From CAXBDP01 sp963974465 (GTDB lineage: Bacteria > Bacteroidota > Bacteroidia > Cytophagales > Cyclobacteriaceae): 64,000 nucleotides of DNA. Each line of letters opens with the position of its first letter. Positions within the stretch are counted from its first letter, which is position 1. The notes below the pieces were generated by a model, which ran no database searches, had not been told where the DNA came from, and saw only the letters and a list, made by a program, of their open reading frames with translations. Below, piece by piece: positions 26,577-34,149 of this stretch. The stretch lies in the NCBI GenBank assembly GCA_049340005.1, contig JBMPIY010000015.1. The stretch is one strand, 5' to 3'. A program made the translations under genes and the position numbers.

Positions 26577-27472
26577 ATTACGCTCTGTTTGTTTTGTTCG
26601 TTCAGTAGAATTAGGTTGGGTTTAGGGGTGCTTCCGTCAAAAATCAATTGCGATGAAAACAATAGTTTTTCTTTGATCCAAAATGCCACCCAATGAGGTG
26701 TATAAGGTTCGCTTTGTTGAAGAATAATTTTACGTTTTCCACTGGCATTAATTAAATCAAAAGACCTTCTGCCCCAATAAGAAAGAAGTAATTCTCCATT
26801 AGAATAATCTGCGTCAAACACCTGATTTCGGTTCATTGGTGCATTCTCCACCTTTTGGTCAATTAGGTCATTCCATTGTTTAAGGATGTTTCCATTTTGT
26901 TGTACCAAATAGCAATTGTTATCTCCCAACAGAAGAATTTGGTTTCGCTCAACTGCTCGAATTCTATTTATGGGCTGGTCAAATTCGAAATACCTTGCGG
27001 GCTGTTCTCCTTTTTTTAAGCTATATATTTCAGGATATTTTCCAAAGACCATTTGAATGTCAGAAAGCATAAAAAATCCACCCTCTCCAATTCTATAATC
27101 ATCTTTGAACCAATCCCAAATGACCTTTGGTTGCGAGCCAATTGTTGATTTTAAAACCCTGATATGAAATTCATTGGATGCTTGCAAGAACCTTCTTTCG
27201 ATCATGTAGATTTCATTTTGCTTACTATAAAGCATAAAGTCGCTTGCTGCATGCTCAGATTGTATGAATACTTTGGGTGGGGAACCTTTTTCCCAAATCA
27301 TAATACAGGCATAATGGTTTGGGTCATTTATTGGGTTTATATAAGTCCATAACACATTCTCACCAATGGTGATCATATTTCCTGTTGGGTGTGCAAATGC
27401 AAAAGATGTAAGGAAAAGCAGTAATGTGCCTAATATTGTGGTTTTGATAGTCAATTGTTTCATTTTTTTCAA
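26561..27472 (-). CDS. secreted hypothetical protein, beta-propeller-like
   Basis: Exported protein of 303 aa with signal peptide ending TSFAFA. After it come repeated short strand-rich segments (ENVLWTYINPINDPNH, KQNEIYMIERRFLQ, RNQILLLGDNNCYLVQQNGN, GELLLSYWGRRSFDLINASG) suggesting a beta-propeller, although no named family was recognised. It is translationally coupled to the TraB gene by a 16-bp overlap, so the two probably act together in the periplasm. An attC-like palindrome lies right upstream. Confidence 0.65.
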   Translation of the reverse strand: MKKMKQLTIKTTILGTLLLFLTSFAFAHPTGNMITIGENVLWTYINPINDPNHYACIMIWEKGSPPKVFIQSEHAASDFMLYSKQNEIYMIERRFLQASNEFHIRVLKSTIGSQPKVIWDWFKDDYRIGEGGFFMLSDIQMVFGKYPEIYSLKKGEQPARYFEFDQPINRIRAVERNQILLLGDNNCYLVQQNGNILKQWNDLIDQKVENAPMNRNQVFDADYSNGELLLSYWGRRSFDLINASGKRKIILQQSEPYTPHWVAFWIKEKLLFSSQLIFDGSTPKPNLILLNEQNKQSVIWNAQ

Positions 27473-27474
27473 AT

Positions 27475-27609
27475 TAACGCCAACGGTTTACATATGGTTT
27501 GTGGCGGTTTCGAAGCGCTTTGTTGTCCATCGAGTCGAAACCTGGCTACGGCGCGAAAACCTTGCTGGTAGCCGTTCACCTGCCATAAGCTATATGCTTT
27601 GTTGTGCTC
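27475..27609 (-). repeat. attC-like palindromic spacer
   Basis: AACGCCAACGG at left and TTTGTTGTGC at right are the outer arms. ACATATGGTTTGTGGCGG pairs imperfectly with CACCTGCCATAAGCTATATG. The inner TTCGAAGCGCTTTGTTGTCC is a variant of a block at 32.97 kb. It separates the TraB unit from the JAMM-like lipoprotein gene. Confidence 0.65.
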
Positions 27610-27636
27610 AGTTTACTTATTCTTCATTACGGTAAA

Positions 27637-28419
27637 TTAATGAGATTCCAGTTTGCTGAAATCAGCTGATTCAATTTCAACTGTGTGGAATCCATTTGTA
27701 ATTAGTGCCTTTTCTAACTTAAATTCTTCCAATAGCATCTTGAAATACTGGGCATCAGACATACTTGGAGCAAGAATACCGAGGTAATCATTTGATTTTG
27801 GTTCATAGTGATTATGAAGATGGTACTTCAGTTGCCATCCATTCTCGATATCCTTTCTAAGTTGTTCCAATAAAAGGTCTGGGTGGGGTGGCCATGGTTG
27901 GTCACTAGCTCCAAAATAAACACGGTATTTCTTTAGAACTTCATTAAATGCAATGAAACCATGAAATTCTGTCGGATGGCTTAACAATGGATATTTGACC
28001 AATTGATAATTTAAGATTTGAGACTCAAGTGAATTAATAGGCCTTATGTAACCAATTGTGCCTGTGTGTACTAAAATTGCGTTCTTTTTATCGCCATTAC
28101 CATCCTGTGCCAGAAGTAGTTCTTTGTCCAGATGCTGTGTAGACTCCTTTTTGATAACCTTTTCAAATCTTGTCTTGCCAAGCTTCGCCTTCAATGAATC
28201 CCTAAAAACTTTTATTCCATCAAGCTCTTTGCTTTCTGGCTTCCATAGATTTTCATTCTCGTCAAACTCCCAATAGAAGAATTCAGCGAGTCCTTCATTT
28301 CCAAGTGGGATTCTTGACTGCTCATAAATATTTCTATCCGTACCCGATGGATTACAGCTAGAAGCTATAGTTATCAATGTAAAAAAAAATGTCTTTAGTA
28401 ATTTCATAACCTTTTTCAT
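27637..28419 (-). CDS. lipoprotein with JAMM/MPN-like metalloprotease motif
   Basis: Predicted lipoprotein of 260 aa (lipobox-like IASSC, Cys about 22). No family is recognised with certainty. The second half has the order of a JAB1/MPN/Mov34 domain: a Glu in HPTEFHGFIAFNE, a helix (DLLLEQLRKDIENGW), a histidine cluster YHLHNH, then SMSD fitting S-x-x-D, and a closing strand ALITNGFHTVEIE. The HxH-to-SxxD gap is longer than the usual seven residues, so the metal site is only a hypothesis. Single-gene unit flanked on both sides by attC-like palindromes. Confidence 0.55.
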   Translation of the reverse strand: MKKVMKLLKTFFFTLITIASSCNPSGTDRNIYEQSRIPLGNEGLAEFFYWEFDENENLWKPESKELDGIKVFRDSLKAKLGKTRFEKVIKKESTQHLDKELLLAQDGNGDKKNAILVHTGTIGYIRPINSLESQILNYQLVKYPLLSHPTEFHGFIAFNEVLKKYRVYFGASDQPWPPHPDLLLEQLRKDIENGWQLKYHLHNHYEPKSNDYLGILAPSMSDAQYFKMLLEEFKLEKALITNGFHTVEIESADFSKLESH

Positions 28420-28427
28420 TTATTGAG

Positions 28428-28487
28428 CAAACGGTTTGGCTATGAGCAGTAGCGTCCCGCAGGGCGCTATTGCTTATAGGTTTTGTT
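28428..28487 (-). repeat. compact attC-like palindrome
   Basis: CAAACGGTTTGGCTATGAGC plus AGTAGCGTCCCG, then CAGGGCGCTATTGCTTATAG and GTTTTGTTG, form one 60-bp imperfect hairpin whose two arms pair along almost the whole length. The outer boxes on the minus strand read CACAAC and CGTTTGC. It sits 8 bp from the upstream start codon and before the next stop codon. Confidence 0.7.
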
Positions 28488-29133
28488 GTGCCCAGTTTTT
28501 ATTTTTTTCTTCAATTATTTTCTCTGTCAAATCACGGAATGTCTTAATTTCTCCAGTCAAAGTTTCGTAACGGTCAGGGTCGAAAATATTTATCGCATTC
28601 CAAAATCCCTTTTTCTTTCTGCGAGTTTCAATTTTATCAATGGGTTTAGTTCCTGTCAGTGTGATTTCTTCCAATAAAGGTGAGAAATACTTGTCCATAT
28701 AGGTTGTTAGGGAAGAAGAAGGTCGGAGGTCAGTAACATTAACTCCTTTGTCTTTCAAATTCTTTTTGATTGTCAGGAATACTCCTGCTTTTAAACATGG
28801 TTTGCCAAACAGAGTCTTTGGTTCATAAGTGTATTTCTCAGCGTACTTTGAAAGAAGTCGGCAAACTCCAATGAGTTTCCTTGTCCTTGAAGGTTCTAAG
28901 ACGTTATGCCATTCTTCTTGACCTATCTGAACTCGAAATTCTTGGTTTAGAAATTCACTTAGTTTTTTCCATTCAAGTAAATCGTTCGCCCATCTCCATT
29001 CTATAATTGTCATGTCAGACGTTACTTCGGCCCACGGGTCAGCTTCAGGGTCAAGTGGACTGCAAAGTCTATGTTGTTCCTTGAATATTTCAAGAATTTC
29101 TTCTTCCGTGTATTTGACTTTCGATTCTGTCAT
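28474..29133 (-). CDS. hypothetical cytoplasmic protein
   Basis: Soluble protein of 219 aa, not recognised. Features are an acidic N-terminal helix (TEEEILEIFKEQHRLCSPLDPEADPW), a Trp-rich middle (IIEWRWANDLLEWKKLSEFL), and a basic C-terminal part (ETRRKKKGFW). No signal, membrane segment or known catalytic motif is seen. The minus-strand GTTGTGCCCAATTTG upstream of its ATG is a cassette-type boundary. Codon pattern and length support a real gene. Confidence 0.65.
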   Translation of the reverse strand: MTESKVKYTEEEILEIFKEQHRLCSPLDPEADPWAEVTSDMTIIEWRWANDLLEWKKLSEFLNQEFRVQIGQEEWHNVLEPSRTRKLIGVCRLLSKYAEKYTYEPKTLFGKPCLKAGVFLTIKKNLKDKGVNVTDLRPSSSLTTYMDKYFSPLLEEITLTGTKPIDKIETRRKKKGFWNAINIFDPDRYETLTGEIKTFRDLTEKIIEEKNKNWAQQNL

Positions 29134-29200
29134 TTTTCAAATTGGGCACAACTAGTTTATATACGCAACTCAATTGTGTATATACCTCCCAATTGGAGGT
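29134..29200 (-). repeat. spacer with nested inverted repeats
   Basis: TATATACGCAACTCAATTGT and the nearby CTCCCAATTGGAG palindrome precede the 270-bp repeat copy. The minus-strand GTTGTGCCCAATTTG next to the start codon resembles the compact attC-like boundary at 28.48 kb. Confidence 0.4.
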
Positions 29201-29464
29201 ATATGCGAAACAATTTCGTCTATTTCCCATTTTCCAGAACGTGTACAGTTATTATTTTTCATTGATTGCTTATAAACATAAGCTATTCAAACTAGATATC
29301 CAATCTGTCCAAAGAACCTTTAATTTGATGAAAATCCTTGGTGATCGCGGGTTTATACATCGAATGCCTTCAATTACAATCTTAAATATGGAGTAGAATT
29401 ATCCAAGAACAGGGAAAGATTACAAACCCTAGGATAGATTAGGAAGGCTTTGTAAAAGTGCTAC
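29196..29464 (-). repeat. 270-bp dispersed repeat, copy B
   Basis: Counterpart of 23226-23494, aligned without gaps. Differences are scattered single bases, for example the G at 29330 where copy A has a C. The right end continues into AGGATAGATTAGGAAGGC and AAAAGTGCTACAG of the type B family. Confidence 0.9.
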
Positions 29465-29551
29465 AGTTGGGTTCTCCAACTGACCTCTACAACGCCTCAA
29501 CCTATTGCTTTTAATGCAAGGTCAATATACTCTCCTCTTGTTTCTCTTTCG

Positions 29552-29710
29552 TTTATTGTTTTCATTTCTTATCGTGGGATCTCGTTAGGACTTCGTAGGG
29601 CATTGTCTTCACATATGTCCCACTTGTCCTACTATATAGAATCATCCTTTTCTCTTATTTCTCTCTTTTATTCTTGCGTTGGTCATTCTCTCTCTAAGTC
29701 CTCCTTCTTT
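29552..29710 (-). repeat. duplicated segment around the four-helix-bundle gene 3' end, copy 1
   Basis: ATCGTGGGATCTCGTTAGGA, CTTCGTAGGGCATTGTCTTC, ACATATGTCCCAC and the last 20 or so codons of the following gene recur at 30608-30754 with a few small differences. Confidence 0.85.
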
Positions 29711-30223
29711 TACAAAAGCAATTTCCAATTGCTTTATCTGATTTTTTAAAAGATAGGTACAAATTTTTATTAAAGTTATCATGGCATTGGCGCAAATCTC
29801 AGGATCTTTATGCTCAATTGCCTTTTGAAAAGTATCGTATGTAGGTTTATCAGTACTTTTATTCAACTCACGCAGTCTTGCAACTAGTCTGTGATTCTTA
29901 TTCCAAATGGGTAGTTTTCTAGTCCTCAAAAAATCCTCATAATCTATTAGGAGTTCTTCCAAACTTGCTCGAGCAACATTGGTGAGTTTTATTTCCGTTG
30001 ATTTGGATGTTCCAGAAGCCATACTTGCTTCTGCAATATTTTGTTTGCCACTTCGGGCTGCTTGTACCATTTGCCCAACAGTACGATCGTATTTGTGGAA
30101 AAAGCGATTGGTGAAATATATCGTACCATCATAGATGATTTCAGCCTTTTGAAAGCCATATAGCTCTCGGTACCCTCCATGCTTAGGAATAAAGCCTTCG
30201 ATATTTTCTCCTTTATCGGTCAT
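29642..30223 (-). CDS. four helix bundle suffix domain-containing protein
   Basis: Soluble protein of 193 aa. The order YRELYGFQKAEIIYDGTIYF, FFHKYDRTVGQMVQAARSGK, NIAEASMASGTSKSTEIKL, VARASLEELLIDYEDFLR marks a four-helix bundle protein of the intervening-sequence 23S-linked class. The arginine/lysine-rich tail (LRERMTNARIKERNKRKG) is the suffix form. Such proteins are thought to bind RNA or ribosomes; the role is unproven. The upstream 30230-30358 fragment ends 6 bp before its start. A second copy of its 3' end lies at 30690-30746. Confidence 0.85.
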   Translation of the reverse strand: MTDKGENIEGFIPKHGGYRELYGFQKAEIIYDGTIYFTNRFFHKYDRTVGQMVQAARSGKQNIAEASMASGTSKSTEIKLTNVARASLEELLIDYEDFLRTRKLPIWNKNHRLVARLRELNKSTDKPTYDTFQKAIEHKDPEICANAMITLIKICTYLLKNQIKQLEIAFVKEGGLRERMTNARIKERNKRKG

Positions 30224-30229
30224 TACATT

Positions 30230-30358
30230 TTATGCGGACATTGGATCAGCTAAGTTTATTCTACTTATTAATGAATCTAATTTAGTATCATTATTAGAAC
30301 TTCCATAAAAGTGCTTGAATTCAGGAGCTAATTTTTCTTGCAATCGGTTCGTAATCTT
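30230..30358 (-). pseudogene. C-terminal remnant of an unknown gene
   Basis: After an in-frame TGA, the frame reads KITNRLQEKLAPEFKHFYGS then SNNDTKLDSLISRINLADPM and SA, ending at TAA just before the four-helix-bundle start. The composition is clearly protein-like, there is no start codon, and nothing upstream continues it. The family is not recognised. Confidence 0.45.
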
Positions 30359-30473
30359 TCAGTTTTCAGCTGAAAGTCAATACTTCCCGTAGAGTTGGAC
30401 ATGTACCAAGGCAATGCAGATTTTATAAGGAACCTTCGTGTACCGACATCTTAGAACTAGCAGAAAGAGATTG

Positions 30474-30598
30474 TTGGTGAAAAGAGGATCATTCCGGTGG
30501 ATTACTAAGCACCATACCTGCATTCCAACAAAGCAAACACCTAATTTTATAACCACTGAAAAGAATTCGATAAATGGCTCAAAAATCAAGGAAGCTTA
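30474..30598 (-). repeat. 125-bp direct repeat, copy 1
   Basis: GCACCATACCTGCATTCCAA, CAAAGCAAACACCTAATTTT and AAATGGCTCAAAAATCAAGG recur in the same order at 30831-30953. The region 30360-31016 holds no intact gene, only repeats and fragments. Confidence 0.8.
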
Positions 30599-30689
30599 TA
30601 AAAGCTGTCATTATTGTTTCGTTTCTTATCGTGGGACCGTTAGGACTTCGTAGGGCATTATCTTCACATATGTCCCACTATATATATGG

Positions 30690-30746
30690 TCATCCTTTTT
30701 TCTTATTTCTTTCTTTTATTCTTGCGTTGGTCATCCTCTCTCTTAG
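30690..30746 (-). pseudogene. duplicate 3' end of the four-helix-bundle gene
   Basis: The minus strand encodes LRERMTNARIKERNKKKG and a stop, one residue different from the intact gene's tail. It lies in a 150-bp duplicated block (30608-30754). The rest of the gene is absent. Confidence 0.75.
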
Positions 30747-30830
30747 TCCTTTTTCTTAAACTTAATGTTCATTACTGGGTAAACTCACCATTGATAAGCC
30801 TAATTTTAGTAGCAATGGAAAGTGGTTGCA

Positions 30831-30953
30831 GGTGTAAAGAGCACCATTCAGATATATTACAAAGCACCATACTTGTTTGCCAACAAAGCAAACACCTAAT
30901 TTTATATCAGCTGAAAAATATACTTGTAAATGACTCAAAAATTAGGGAGGCTT
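30831..30953 (-). repeat. 125-bp direct repeat, copy 2
   Basis: Second copy of 30474-30598, including GCACCATACTTGTTTGCCAA and AAATGACTCAAAAATTAGGG. The two copies bracket the duplicated four-helix-bundle gene end. Confidence 0.8.
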
Positions 30954-31016
30954 ACAATACTAACTCCTTTTTACTAGGATTATGTGGGTATTCTGTTCCC
31001 TACCGTTTTTCATCTT

Positions 31017-31793
31017 TTATGATATCCATAGTTGTCTTATTCCTTCAATTATCCATTTACCTTTAACTTTCCTAATAAAAACTATTACTCCTTCTCCACA
31101 CTCTCCTCCGCAGACAAAACTATAGTAAAAGCAACCTCTATTAAATTCATCATCAAATACAACTCTTGAAAATCTGACTGCACCAATAACCCGTTCGATC
31201 TCTTTTTTTTCATAATCCTCATCATTTTCAATATTATAACGGCCGGTTTCTGTAATCTTTGAGAGGTCGAATTTTCGAGAATGACTTGTTGAATCTACTA
31301 ACTTAATAGCTAAAGATCTCCAAGTCGGATCTACCTCAAAATTTCCTTTGAATCCCTTTTCAGTCAAAATTGAGTTTAACAGGCTGTTTCTATTGATTGT
31401 TATAAGTGAATCACTTACTACAATAACTAATCTTGAGGAGTCAAGCTTTCTACTATTTAGTTTATATTCAAACTCTTCTACTTCTTTAAAATAGTTTACC
31501 CAATCAAATTTTTCATACTCTTCAATCCACTTTTGTCTTAATTCTTTAGTATCAATATCAAAAGTATCCGTTATACCCTCAATTTCAATATTTAAAGGCT
31601 CATCGTATTTTAATTCAGTTTCTAAAGAATCTGGGTGGATTGGTCTATAAGGTGGAATCGGGATAGGTTTCCAATAATAATCTGTCCCGACTAACTCTAA
31701 AAAAACATCATTAATAACTTCAACTTCAATATCGTTGGATTGAATTGAACATGATTGAATTGCTATTAACAGTACTAAAGCTAATGTTTTCAT
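31017..31793 (-). CDS. hypothetical lipoprotein
   Basis: Predicted lipoprotein of 258 aa: the N-terminus MKTLALVLLIAIQSC has a lipobox with Cys at 15. The family is not recognised. The middle is charged and helical (RQKWIEEYEKFDWVNYFKEV). The C-terminus has a Cys-rich turn (CFYYSFVCGGECGEGVIVFI) before a final strand ending WIIEGIRQLWIS, a pattern I associate with unnamed Bacteroidota lipoproteins. Single-gene unit; the attC-like element at 31808 begins 15 bp upstream of its start. Confidence 0.65.
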   Translation of the reverse strand: MKTLALVLLIAIQSCSIQSNDIEVEVINDVFLELVGTDYYWKPIPIPPYRPIHPDSLETELKYDEPLNIEIEGITDTFDIDTKELRQKWIEEYEKFDWVNYFKEVEEFEYKLNSRKLDSSRLVIVVSDSLITINRNSLLNSILTEKGFKGNFEVDPTWRSLAIKLVDSTSHSRKFDLSKITETGRYNIENDEDYEKKEIERVIGAVRFSRVVFDDEFNRGCFYYSFVCGGECGEGVIVFIRKVKGKWIIEGIRQLWIS

Positions 31794-31807
31794 TTTGGTA
31801 TCTGTGA

Positions 31808-31932
31808 TAACGTTTTGGCACTAGGAGAAGAAGCGGTTTTCAAAGCGCAAACTTTCTGCCAGCACTGAACTTGATACGAAGCACAAAGCTTCATTTAAGC
31901 ATTGAACCCGCTTTTTTGCCAAACGCCTGTTA
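31808..31932 (-). repeat. attC-like element (125 bp)
   Basis: TAACGTTTTGGCA at left and TGCCAAACGCCTGTTA at right are complementary with a few extra bases. AGCGG/CCGCT continue the stem inward, followed by variants of the TTCATTTAAGCATTGAACC block. The ends, the asymmetric arms and the position between two co-oriented genes match integron attC sites. On the minus strand it runs TAACAGGCG to AACGTTA. Confidence 0.75.
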
Positions 31933-31965
31933 CAAGCTACCGTTCTTTTGTCCGCTATGTCCAAT

Positions 31966-32910
31966 TTAATTTTCACTTGTCTTGCGAAGTTCTGTTAATA
32001 CGTTATTTCCTTCTTCAAATAATTTTAGCCAAGACGATGAATTATTTTCAAAATTCTTCATTATCTCTTGTCCCACGTAAATGCCTTTGTTTGTCAAAAG
32101 GTAAAATTTCACCTCGTCTGTTGATGGCAAAGATGTTGTTTCTGTTTTAGTTGTCTTGCCGAGAAAGGTTTGTGCTAAAGTCACGAATTTTCTCGCAGCA
32201 CTATTCACGTTTTGATGTTGTCCGCCACCAATTACACCACCGCCAGAACTTAAATATAAACTTGCGTCTCCAGTTTGATAGGAAACTGTTGTAGCTGTTG
32301 CACCGCCCGTTTCCCAATCCATTACAACTCCATAAACAACAGTCTTATCTGTCGGTAATGAAAGTCCAAGTTGTTCGGGTGTTGCTGAAAACGCCATATT
32401 TCTTAAATCTTCAAATGAGTTCTGGGTTGTTTCTGTTTTGTCATTTTGACTAGGGTCTGTTCCCCAACCGTCAAATTCACAGTCGAACTTGTAGCCGAGT
32501 TCACACATTTGTTTTGTCCACTGTTTTACAACTTCGTCTGCCATTTTCATTTGAGTTGTCCAGCCTGTTACAATAAATAATTTCTTGTCTCCAGCGGAAA
32601 CACCGTGTTCAACTGTATAATTTAGTTTGCCAATCTCTGTCGCCAATTGTTCAGCTTTCTCGGCTGTGTTTGTGTAAAAGAAATATTCAAGTTTTAATTC
32701 TTTATCTGCCGTAACATTAAGTTTTCTTAATTGGTCAAGTGTCTGTGGTGTCATTTGCATTTGGTTCTCACGGTTGCTATTGAATGCAGTCTCACTAACA
32801 AATTGTCCACTGTTAGATTTTGGTTTTAAAAAGTCAAATAGTCCCATTACGATTAATGTTGTCGTTATTAAAGTTAGTCCTGTAATTAATATTTTTTTCT
32901 TTGTTATCAT
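31966..32910 (-). CDS. membrane-anchored RraB-domain fusion protein
   Basis: Protein of 314 aa. An N-terminal membrane helix (ILITGLTLITTTLIVMGLF) is followed by a domain resembling RraB, the RNase E inhibitor fold (residues about 68-155: LKLEYFFYTNTAEKAEQLAT, LFIVTGWTTQMKMADEVVKQ, FDCEFDGWGTDPS). A C-terminal part of unknown type has a glycine-rich stretch (YLSSGGGVIGGGQH) and conserved VVYGVVMDWETGGATAT. RraB-like domains are also used as general protein-binding modules, so RNase control is not implied. It lies between two attC-like elements. Confidence 0.65.
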   Translation of the reverse strand: MITKKKILITGLTLITTTLIVMGLFDFLKPKSNSGQFVSETAFNSNRENQMQMTPQTLDQLRKLNVTADKELKLEYFFYTNTAEKAEQLATEIGKLNYTVEHGVSAGDKKLFIVTGWTTQMKMADEVVKQWTKQMCELGYKFDCEFDGWGTDPSQNDKTETTQNSFEDLRNMAFSATPEQLGLSLPTDKTVVYGVVMDWETGGATATTVSYQTGDASLYLSSGGGVIGGGQHQNVNSAARKFVTLAQTFLGKTTKTETTSLPSTDEVKFYLLTNKGIYVGQEIMKNFENNSSSWLKLFEEGNNVLTELRKTSEN

Positions 32911-32940
32911 ATTTTGTTTCGGTCGTCATACGGTTGCTTG

Positions 32941-33067
32941 TAACGTTTTGCAGCTACCCGAAGGTGGCGATTTCGAAGCACTTCACTGTCAACCAAGCAT
33001 AAACTATGATAGATGCACAAAGGCTTCATTTAACCACTGAACCGCCACTTTTGGGTAGATGCTGTTA
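32941..33067 (-). repeat. attC-like element (127 bp), best example
   Basis: TAACGTTTTGCAGCTACCC at left pairs with GGGTAGATGCTGTTA at right, with unpaired bases on one arm only. GGTGGCG/CGCCAC extends the stem. The loop has CTTCACTGTCAACCAAGC and CTTCATTTAACCACTGAACC. Unpaired asymmetric bases and TAAC/GTTA ends are defining attC traits. Confidence 0.8.
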
Positions 33068-33101
33068 TGGGCTGCCTTTTTCATTATTCGTCTTTGTTTT
33101 G

Positions 33102-33704
33102 TTAAAATTCTGGAAAACATTGAGGTCCAATTGCGCCACCACCATATTCCAAAACTATATTGTCCTTATAAAAAATGTAAGTACAGCCGTCATTATATTC
33201 TTCAATTTTATCTTTCTCTAAATCACTGTCGAAAATATTGTAGCTAAATTTTCCCATTCCACTTCTTTGCCAACCTATGACAACAGGATTTTTGCCTGAA
33301 ATCGATATACAGTTTGCGTTGTCCAATTTTTCTTTTAAAGTTGTTAATTCTTTCGTTGTCCAATTTAGTTCGGTTAGTAAAGAGTCTACTTTAGACAACT
33401 TAATTTTTAGATTCCAATTGCTTTGATAGATACTGTCAGCCTTTACGTGAAAAATGCCTAACTCTTTGTCATTGTCAAATTCTATCAGCACAATTGCTCC
33501 ATCTGGAAGAATAGATTTGTAGTAGTTTTTCACATCAAGAATTTCGTCTGTCCGTGCTTCGTAATTCTCAATGAGGTCATTTTTGTCATAAGATGGGCCT
33601 GTGAATATCCCGTCAAAAGCGATATGAAGGAAAAGGTAAAATCCACCGAAAAGGAACAATATTATTCCGAAAAAAATCAAAAGTCCTTTTAACGCTCTAT
33701 TCAT
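33102..33704 (-). CDS. hypothetical membrane-anchored protein
   Basis: Protein of 200 aa with one N-terminal membrane helix (ALKGLLIFFGIILFLFGGFY) and an extracytoplasmic domain of about 165 residues. The C-terminal pattern MGKFSYNIFDSDLEKDKIEE, YNDGCTYIFYKDNIVLEYGG, GAIGPQCFPEF is reminiscent of short unnamed Bacteroidota proteins. Function unknown. Single-gene unit; type B repeat blocks begin 16 bp upstream of its start. Confidence 0.65.
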   Translation of the reverse strand: MNRALKGLLIFFGIILFLFGGFYLFLHIAFDGIFTGPSYDKNDLIENYEARTDEILDVKNYYKSILPDGAIVLIEFDNDKELGIFHVKADSIYQSNWNLKIKLSKVDSLLTELNWTTKELTTLKEKLDNANCISISGKNPVVIGWQRSGMGKFSYNIFDSDLEKDKIEEYNDGCTYIFYKDNIVLEYGGGAIGPQCFPEF

Positions 33705-33719
33705 TGTGTCGTGTTTCTA

Positions 33720-33795
33720 AGGTTCTGACTAACGAAAATAAAAAACCCTTAAATCTGGCTAATTTCGAGAGTTAGGTCTTCATTAGTAAGTCCGA
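33720..33795 (-). repeat. spacer repeat type B, copy 7 (proximal part)
   Basis: GGTTCTGACTAACGAAAATA, then AATCTGGCTAATTTCGAGAG and TTAGGTCTTCATTAGTAAGT. It fills the whole gap between the 200-aa and 86-aa genes and runs into the latter's stop codon. Confidence 0.75.
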
Positions 33796-33800
33796 GTCTA

Positions 33801-34061
33801 TCAATTTTCTTTCTTAAGCACTAAAAAAGCTGTCAAGATGAAAGGAATCGCAATACCTACAGTCAAAAGTCCAAATTGAATGAGCCCAAGTATAGCATAA
33901 AATTCAAGTCCCCAATCTGTTCGTAATCTATCAGATTTCACCAGAAAGTCATTAAGCTCCGTAGAGTTGGACATGTACCAATAAATACTGAGCATTAGTA
34001 AACTCAAGAAATAAAGTCCCACAATCCTCAAAGTCCTTCTTCTTGAATTTAACATTATCAA
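33801..34061 (-). CDS. small two-helix membrane protein
   Basis: Protein of 86 aa with two predicted membrane helices (about 10-28: IVGLYFLSLLMLSIYWYM; about 52-80: FYAILGLIQFGLLTVGIAIP), with a short loop between them. Not recognised. A 23-nt piece of it (33959-33981) occurs exactly at 30387-30409, suggesting that a relative once sat in that spacer. The type B repeat follows its stop. Confidence 0.6.
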   Translation of the reverse strand: MIMLNSRRRTLRIVGLYFLSLLMLSIYWYMSNSTELNDFLVKSDRLRTDWGLEFYAILGLIQFGLLTVGIAIPFILTAFLVLKKEN

Positions 34062-34149
34062 TTCTAATTTTAAATGATTGATCTTAAAAAGTCATCTCAA
34101 TTTTGAGTGAAATATAGTACCCATTTATCCAAGTATATCTTAAATGATT

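Noticed and set aside
28428..28487. Reading the 60-bp hairpin as a plain terminator
   Set aside because: No T-run follows on the minus strand, and its outer boxes fit the boundaries seen in the other palindromic spacers.
30377..30589. 70-codon minus-strand ORF
   Set aside because: It spans one copy of the 125-bp direct repeat and a 23-nt fragment of another gene; the translation is of low complexity and hydrophobic without a family pattern.
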